A stretch of DNA of 22,271 bases, from contig JAAAIG010000426.1 in NCBI GenBank assembly GCA_015852425.1, positions 1-22,271 of the forward strand, written 5' to 3'. Made by a program: the position numbers and the translations under genes. Below the pieces are notes generated by a model, which saw nothing but the letters and a program-made list of their open reading frames with translations, did no database searches and had not been told where the DNA came from. Shown here piece after piece: positions 19,401 through 22,271 of this stretch. Source of the stretch: Gryganskiella cystojenkinii (taxonomy: Eukaryota; Mortierellomycota; Mortierellomycetes; Mortierellales; Mortierellaceae). The first letter of the stretch is position 1. Each line of letters starts with the position of its first letter.

Positions 19401-22208
19401 TCCTTGCATTCTACTACCGAATTGACCGTTAGGAGACAACAAGTTGACGTTGTTGCTGCCCACAAAGTCTTGTGCCAAGCCGACAATGGTCATGTGCAAA
19501 CTCTGTTCTCCGTGATGGTATGCAGCTTTCTCAGAAACGTATCCGCCCAATTGCGCAACCTACGAAGCAATTTAGTGATGGGGGTTTAGGATTAATTTCC
19601 GTCCACTACTGTATCAACGAAATATGCACATCTACAACCCGACCCTTCAGTTTCAATAAGCTTACCTTGAGTTCTCCAGTGATCTTCTTTTTGAAGGCAC
19701 CAAAAATGACCTTGCGCTGACCAGGCTTTAATCCATCCACCATGGAGGGGATGGAACGAATGTTATCCGCCATGGAGAAGAGAATCAGCTCCTTATTGAT
19801 GAAGTCACTAATTGGAATCTTGTCGATGCTAGTGTCCAAGTAGGTACCGGGCTACGTGGCGTTCCCAAAAGTTTAACAAAAAGGTCGGTTAATCATCCAG
19901 TGACGACAAAAATGGCGAATGTTCCAGTGAAAGGGTTGCCCGGTGATTGATGCCTTACCTGAAAGTTACTCAACCATTCCTTACGCTCATCCGCCTTCTT
20001 CTTGTTGAAAGCCATGTCCACCAGGGCCCTGGCATCGTCCGTTGATGGCGCAAACTCCTTCTTGTGATGGTCCATTTGACTGAAGTAGTCCTTGGCATCC
20101 TCTTTGGTACTTGTACCCAGACCCTTGTAGTACTTGATCTTCCATCCCTTTGCTCCGTCCTGGGCCTCCTTCCATGCCTCGTATTCGGGGATGGTGAAAA
20201 AAGCCTTCTTTTCTCTGCCCTTCGTGGCCTTGACAATGGGTGTAATAAACTCGACTAGGAAACCTGGAAGCTTGAGCAAAGATGGGAAGAAGTGATCGAA
20301 GAAATTGATGACGAGACCCTTGATATGAGAGCCATCGTGATCCTGATCCGTCATGATCATGAGATGTCCGTACCGCAGGTCATCCACGCTTGTGTAGACC
20401 TTGCCCTGTTTCAGTCCTAAAATTTTCTTAATACTGTCGATCTCTTTGTTGTGCACGATAATATTTGTGGCCGCGTCTCGAACATTCAGCAACTTTCCTC
20501 GGAGAGGGAAGACACCAAAGTAATCGCGACCGATGACACTGAAACCGGCCATGACCAAAGTCTTGGCAGAGTCTCCCTCTGTCAAGATGAGCGTACATTG
20601 TTTGCCACGAGGTCCAGCCTTGTGAGCATCTTCTAGTTTGGGGATATCAGAGATTCGATTCCTGGTCGTGCCATCCGACTTCTTGAGCGCCTGAGAATCC
20701 TTGAAGGCCGCCAAACTGACGACACCGTCAACGATGGGGGACTTGATAATATCCTTCATGAACTTTTCGCTGAGCTCACACTTGGATCCAAATGCGGATT
20801 GCTTCAAAGTCATGGTCTCCTTGGTCTGGGAGTCAAAGGCCGGGTTTTCGATCAAACAGTTGACAAAGACCCACATATGTCCCTTGATATGGTGAGGCTT
20901 GATGGTGGCCGACTTTGACTTTTTCTTGATAGTCTGCACGAGTTCCTTGACAATCTGGTTGGCAATGTAGTCGACATGAACACCTCCCTTGGAAGTCGAG
21001 ATACTGTTGACGAAACTGACATGGGTGAAACCGCCATCACTGGGTATACAGGCAATTTCCCATCGGTCGTTAGGCGAATCATAGATAACCTTGACCTTTT
21101 CCTCACCCTCTGCTGGCGTAGGGATGTACATGTCAATGTACTCTCGGAAACTCTTGATCTTGATCCGCTCGCCGTTCAAGAAGACCTTGACGCCCTTGAC
21201 ACATCCTGCCAGATCGTAGGCTCGCTTCTTGAGGAGAGCTTCCAGGTCAGCATCGATCTCTTGCATGTTGAACCGCTCAAAGTCGGGTTTAAACGAAATC
21301 TTTGTGTACTCGTCCTTCTTCTTCATCTCTGTGATCTTGGGCTTGCCCATCTTGGACATGTTGTTGGAGAAGACTTGCTTGTAGACCTTTTCGCTCTTCT
21401 TGTCCGCGGTCTCGACAATGAACTCGGTACTGAAGATGTTGCAGAGCTTTGCACCGTATCCGTTACGTCCACCAGTAACCTTTTTTTGTGAGTCGTCGTA
21501 ATTGGAGGAGGTGAGGAGGTGTCCGAAAATTAGCTCAGGAACGTAGCACCCTTCCTTCTTGTGGATCTCGACGGGGATACCCTTTCCGTTGTTGTAAACT
21601 GAGATCATGCCCTTTTCCTTGTCGATCTCGATCTTGATCGTGTCCATAGTCGGGTCACGGATCTAAGCAACAGGGTGAGGCAGAGAGACAGGTTAGCACG
21701 AACGTTCTGTTATCCAATATATGACCTTGCTCAATAACTGACTCCAGGACTCCGAGTTTACCTTGTTATCAGCCGCATTCACGATGATCTCATCCACGAT
21801 CTTGTACAGACCAGGAACAATGTTGACGGTTCGATTGACAAACTTTGTCGAGTCGGGATCGAGGACCCAGAGTTCATCCTGCTTCATCTCGGTGGTACCA
21901 ATATAGGTATCAGGTCGAAGAAGGATATGCTCCAGGGGCGTCTTTTTCTGATAGATATCCTCGATCGCCTTGCTCTCCGTATAGTCCTGATGTTTCTTTT
22001 GCGCTTTGGGTGGTGGTGGCGTCGCGGCACTGTCGTCATCGTTATCGGATCCTTTGTCGTCGATATCACTGCCGTCGCTCAACTTGCGCTTCTTTGAGGC
22101 TGCGCCGCTACCGGATCCATTCGCAGTTTTCGTAGCCTTTGCCTTTGGAGCGACGGCAGTCTTTTTGGCAGCAGGTGCTTTAGTCTTTGGAGCGGCTTTG
22201 GGAGCAGC
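16446..22208 (-). CDS. TOP2: DNA topoisomerase II (5' exon outside window)
   Basis: Nuclear ATP-dependent enzyme that passes one DNA duplex through a double-strand break in another, needed for chromosome segregation. Exons seen (minus order): 22208-21762, 21662-19959, 19851-19666, 19559-18690, 18578-16446, all phase 0, 1779 residues; the first exon is missing. In window numbering: a Lys/Ala/Pro-rich start with KKRK; GHKL ATPase with EIIVNAADNK (140-149) and RNGYGAKL (215); QTKE loop; TOPRIM with EGDSAKTL (511) and DQDHDGS (588); PLRGKLLNVRDA; the DNA-cleaving tyrosine at 841 in ASARYIFT; GIGTGWSSNIP. The core ends near 1210. The remaining about 570 residues alternate basic, Ser-rich and acidic stretches and end in VDISDEE. 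The whole is longer than yeast or human enzymes (about 1430-1530). One donor is the less usual GTTCGT. Confidence 0.96.
18621..18647. repeat. CA/TG microsatellite in the last TOP2 intron
   Basis: An imperfect CA run on the plus strand, so UG-rich in the TOP2 pre-mRNA. It lies in the middle of the 111-bp intron 18579-18689. Confidence 0.75.
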
Positions 22209-22271
22209 CTACACATGTCAAAGAATACAACAAGATGGCAGCGTTAGTTTTGAAAAAAAAAAAAAAAAAAA
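22209..22271 (-). other. Partial first TOP2 intron, ending in an A/T homopolymer
   Basis: The acceptor TGTGTAG ends at 22209, with CTAAC about 36 bp further upstream as a likely branch site. The window then ends in an 18-base A run (T run in the transcript), so the donor and first coding exon are not visible. Confidence 0.7.

Noticed and set aside
1..22271. Gene cluster, transposon, CRISPR array, viral remnant or other multi-gene system
   Set aside because: All complete genes are ordinary housekeeping genes on mixed strands; no terminal repeats, integrase, reverse transcriptase, spacer array or viral protein signature was seen.

Overview
The window reads as nuclear DNA of an intron-rich fungus. 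All genes have short GT-AG introns, mostly 86-165 bp (one 222 bp, one 543 bp), often with CTAAC- or CTGA-like branch sites. The gene set is fungal in type, for example the long two-unit CHO2 phosphatidylethanolamine methyltransferase. The intron density, lysine/glutamate codon choice (AAG, GAG) and long A/T homopolymers in introns suggest an early-diverging filamentous fungus, possibly Mucoromycota/Mortierellaceae. That placement is inference from overall character, not from a search. The window opens inside one gene and ends in an 18-base A run inside an intron of another, as a draft contig would.

Layout, left to right: (1) 1-714 (+), 3' part of a YqjM-type (class III) old yellow enzyme. (2) 715-1519, an 805-bp gap with one weak ORF candidate. 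(3) 1520-2239 (+), ribosomal protein eL29, two exons split by an unusually long 543-bp intron. (4) 2476-8584 (-), complete 14-exon UDP-glucose:glycoprotein glucosyltransferase ending in KDEL. (5) 8966-9638 (+), V-ATPase subunit F, divergent from (4), with a 12-nt first exon. (6) 10015-11593 (+), pyridoxal kinase, five exons. (7) 11890-15713 (-), CHO2, eight exons. (8) 16446-22208 (-), DNA topoisomerase II without its first exon, with a C-terminal domain of about 570 residues.

The genes are housekeeping genes and do not form one pathway: ribosome, ER glycoprotein quality control, organelle acidification, vitamin B6 salvage, phosphatidylcholine synthesis, chromosome topology. There is no transposon, CRISPR array, rRNA or confident tRNA, and I see no new multi-gene system. 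The points most worth a second look are PCNA-binding (PIP-box) and SUMO-interacting-like motifs in the topoisomerase II tail, a SKICH-like domain at the CHO2 C-terminus, the V-ATPase F micro-exon, an in-frame alternative acceptor in pyridoxal kinase, the structured eL29 intron, and upstream ORFs and bZIP/bHLH-type sites near the UGGT and CHO2 promoters. All exon boundaries were placed by eye from reading frame, splice consensus and remembered family conservation; no alignment was run.
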